This document shows positions 61,840-64,000 of a DNA stretch of 64,000 nt, piece after piece. A program made the position numbers and the translations under genes. The notes under the pieces are model-generated. The model saw nothing but the letters and a program-made list of their open reading frames with translations, was not told the origin of the DNA and did no database searches. Each line of letters opens with the position of its first letter. Within the stretch, counting starts at the first letter, position 1. Origin of the DNA: Pseudomonadota bacterium (GTDB taxonomy: Bacteria > Pseudomonadota > Alphaproteobacteria > Rhizobiales > Devosiaceae); the NCBI GenBank assembly GCA_023393475.1, contig JAEWLC010000025.1, forward strand, positions 62,001 to 126,000, in the 5' to 3' direction.

Positions 61840-62646
61840 TCAGTTGAGCAGGGGCATCGGCTCGCCGGCATAGTCGGTCGGTTCGCACACAATTCCGGCG
61901 TCGGCCATCCGGGCGCAGAGCTCGATGGCGGAGGCCTTGTCGACCAGCGGGCCGGCGACCAGCATCTTTCCGGCGCTGCCCTCGCTGACGGCGAGAACGG
62001 GCGACAGGCCGACCAGCATCGTACCGACGCGGTTCAGCAGTTCCTGCCATTCCGCCTCGGCGGCATCAGGCAGCACGGGGACGCCGAGTGCGATGCCGGC
62101 GGAGGGGGCAGTGGGCGCGATCGGCTCCGGCTTGGTGCTCGCCACCAGCGGCACGACCTTCAGCTTCACATCGTCCGAGCCGGGCGCAAGCGGGCGCTGC
62201 CGCACCGCAACCGTACCGCCGTCCGTCTCGAAGGTGAGCGTCTTGCCCGGGTCGATCGAGCCGGTCGACATCGGATCGATCGCGGCCCGCCGCGGCTGCG
62301 CCTGCTCGATCAGCCGGGGAATGCTGACCTCGAGTGCGCCGACGCGTTTGGTAACGGCGCCAGCGGCTTCCTCGCCCATGTTGAATCGTTGCACGAGCTG
62401 CATGGTATCGCGCTGCAGCTTGATCGTGTCCTCTTCGAGGGACCCGACCTGTGCCCGTAGCTGGTTCAGCGTCGAGCCCTCGAGGCGCGAAGCATGCAGG
62501 GCCCCATACACGCTCGGAGGCACGAGGCCGGAGAGATTTGCCCCCAGAATCGCCACCGCCCAGGTACCCAGCGCTATGATGCCCCACATCGTGACATCCG
62601 CCGCGCGGAAGTGCTCCACTGCCTTCGCCAAGAGTTCCGTCCCCAA
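61840..62646 (-). CDS. SPOR-like membrane protein
   Basis: About 268 residues. One transmembrane helix (WGIIALGTWAVAILGANLSGLV) follows a short cytoplasmic N-terminus. A coiled-coil stretch (LNQLRAQVGSLEEDTIKLQRDTMQLV) comes next, then a disordered linker and a C-terminal SPOR-like domain (SPVLAVSEGSAGKMLVAGPL, DKASAIELCARMADAGIVCEP). It probably binds peptidoglycan. The start is uncertain: a TTG gives the full length, while an ATG 57 bases in (62589) begins at the helix. It is divergent from glmU. Confidence 0.75.
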   Translation of the reverse strand: MGTELLAKAVEHFRAADVTMWGIIALGTWAVAILGANLSGLVPPSVYGALHASRLEGSTLNQLRAQVGSLEEDTIKLQRDTMQLVQRFNMGEEAAGAVTKRVGALEVSIPRLIEQAQPRRAAIDPMSTGSIDPGKTLTFETDGGTVAVRQRPLAPGSDDVKLKVVPLVASTKPEPIAPTAPSAGIALGVPVLPDAAEAEWQELLNRVGTMLVGLSPVLAVSEGSAGKMLVAGPLVDKASAIELCARMADAGIVCEPTDYAGEPMPLLN

Positions 62647-62762
62647 AGGCCTTACGAATCAGGCCGATTGCAAAGTTTACCACTCCGTAACCGCGTTATC
62701 GGAATCCCAACAACTTGCTGCCACACTAGCTGGGGAAACGAAGACCCCATCGAGGGCCCTCC

Positions 62763-64000
62763 ATGACTGAACTGTTGTCGATCATCCTGGCCGCGGGCGA
62801 AGGCACTCGCATGCGCTCAGCCATGCCCAAGGTCCTGCACCCGGTGGGCGGCCTCGCCATGGTGGGGCATGTCGTCAGGACGGTGATGGCAGCGGGCTCG
62901 GCGCGGATATCGGTTGTCGTGGGGCCCGGGCATGATGCCGTGCAGTCCACCGTCGCGGGCCTTGCACCCGGCGCGACATTCGCCACCCAGGTCGACCGCA
63001 AGGGCACGGCCCATGCCGTTCGGCAGGCCCAGGCGGCCTACACCGACGCGCAGGGACACGTGATTGTCCTCTATGCCGACAACCCGCTGGTCACCCGCGA
63101 CACAATAGCGACCATCGCCGCCCGGCTCGATGCAGGCGCAGATATCGTCGTGGTGGGGTTTCGGCCGACCGATACCACCGGTTACGGCCGTCTCATCGTC
63201 GAAGGTGGCCGGCTGGTGGCCATCCGCGAGCACAAGGACGCGACGGAGGCTGAACGTGCGATCGGCCTCTGCAACTCGGGGATCATGGGCTTCCGCGCTG
63301 ACACCCTGCGTTCCGTTATCGACCGGATCGGCAATGCCAACGCAAAGGGAGAGTTCTACCTCACTGACGCGGTGGAACTGGCCAACGCCGACGGCCGCCG
63401 CATCGAAGTGGTCGAAGCCGATGCCAACGAGGTGATCGGGGTCGACGACCGGCGCAAGCTGGCGCAGGCGGAGGCCCAGTTCCAGGAACTGCGCCGCGAC
63501 GACTTCATGAAGGCCGGCGTTACGCTGAGGGATCCGAGTTCGGTCTATTTCAGTTGGGACACCGAGATCGGCCGCGACGTGACCATTTTCCCGAACGTCG
63601 TATTTGGGCCCGGCGTGAAGATTGCCGATGGCGTCGAGATCCGCGCTTTCTGCGACATCGAGGATGTGACGATCGGCGAGGGGGCGACGATCGGACCCTT
63701 CGCCCGCATTCGCGGCGGTGCGGAGCTGGGCAAGGACGTTCACCTGGGCAACTTCGTCGAGGTGAAGAAGTCGAAGCTCGGCGACGGCGTGAAGGCCGGC
63801 CACCTGAGCTATCTCGGAGACGCGGAAGTCGGCGCCCGCACCAATATCGGCGCGGGGACCATCACCTCGAACTATGACGGCGTGAACAAGTCCAAGACGA
63901 TCATCGGTGAGGACGTGTTCATCGGTTCGCACACCTCGCTGGTCGCACCGGTCACGGTGGGCGATCGCGCCTACACGGCCTCGGGCAGCACCATCAACAG
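62763..64000 (+). CDS. glmU: bifunctional GlcNAc-1-phosphate uridyltransferase/acetyltransferase (3' end cut)
   Basis: The frame is open to the window edge; about 412 of ~450 residues are visible. The N-terminal uridyltransferase has the LAAGEGTRM loop, KVLHPVGG, and YADNPLVT with a metal-binding Asp. From residue ~255 a left-handed beta-helix begins (SVYFSWDTEIGRDVTIFPNV, VTIGEGATIGPFARIRGGAE) leading to the acetyltransferase site NFVEVKKSKLGDGVKAGHLSY and ARTNIGAGTITSNYDGVNK. It makes UDP-GlcNAc for peptidoglycan and LPS. The gene for GlmS often follows, but lies beyond the window. Confidence 0.96.
   Translation, partial: MTELLSIILAAGEGTRMRSAMPKVLHPVGGLAMVGHVVRTVMAAGSARISVVVGPGHDAVQSTVAGLAPGATFATQVDRKGTAHAVRQAQAAYTDAQGHVIVLYADNPLVTRDTIATIAARLDAGADIVVVGFRPTDTTGYGRLIVEGGRLVAIREHKDATEAERAIGLCNSGIMGFRADTLRSVIDRIGNANAKGEFYLTDAVELANADGRRIEVVEADANEVIGVDDRRKLAQAEAQFQELRRDDFMKAGVTLRDPSSVYFSWDTEIGRDVTIFPNVVFGPGVKIADGVEIRAFCDIEDVTIGEGATIGPFARIRGGAELGKDVHLGNFVEVKKSKLGDGVKAGHLSYLGDAEVGARTNIGAGTITSNYDGVNKSKTIIGEDVFIGSHTSLVAPVTVGDRAYTASGSTIN

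Overview
The window reads as a contiguous, high-GC chromosomal stretch of an alphaproteobacterium of the order Hyphomicrobiales (Rhizobiales). A Devosia-like organism is my best guess. The basis is gene order and protein style: pcm-tolC, popZ-valS, dgt-argS-SPOR-scpA-scpB-tatABC, coaD-ppi-ppi-queA-tgt, an ExoR-like Sel1 protein, and an HWE-type histidine kinase. The genus is inference only.

Region 1 (1-15 kb) is a 14-kb integrated element. A histidine kinase fragment and an intact tRNA-Cys(GCA) lie on the left. The last 14 bases of the tRNA plus flanking bases (1000-1015) recur exactly at 14938-14953, so the element has clear attL/attR boundaries. A tyrosine integrase sits just inside attL. 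Its right two-thirds is a leftward gene series: an unknown protein, AlpA-type regulator, coiled-coil protein, ClpP-like protease, a protein with a duplicated domain, primase-polymerase/helicase, a dense GGAAC/GTTCC repeat cluster that looks like a replication origin, and an Apea-like HEPN protein. Its left third carries a SEC-C protein with a nuclease-like core, a DUF2786-like protein, its own sigma-70-family factor, and several small proteins. No capsid, portal, terminase or tail gene is visible. The layout resembles a phage satellite or autonomous integrative element with likely defence cargo. This is the most novel part of the window.

Region 2 (15-28 kb) is host core: pcm, tolC, a small membrane protein, popZ, valS, a CorA/ZntB transporter, ilvD with an overlapping ExoR-like periplasmic Sel1 protein, then leftward xthA, a serine beta-lactamase-family hydrolase and erpA.

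Region 3 (28-47.6 kb) runs dgt, argS, a large SPOR protein, scpA-scpB and tatA-tatB-tatC, linking dNTP control, tRNA charging, chromosome condensation and Tat export. It continues with two paralogous periplasmic proteins, an aminopeptidase P, two tiny basic proteins, prmA, an endonuclease/phosphatase-family protein, a cardiolipin-synthase-like enzyme, an EamA transporter and a uvrD helicase whose central 2 kb has codon usage unlike its ends.

Region 4 (47.6-64 kb) has a phytase-like secreted protein behind a three-repeat Pho box. Next come coaD, two cyclophilins, a secreted protein and queA, then a DHFR-like/GYD pair with its own promoter and operator inserted before tgt, then pgi. An overlapping trio follows (small protein, phosphotransferase, map), then an SDR, several small unknowns, tRNA-Lys(UUU), a SPOR-like membrane protein and the 5' part of glmU, which runs off the window.
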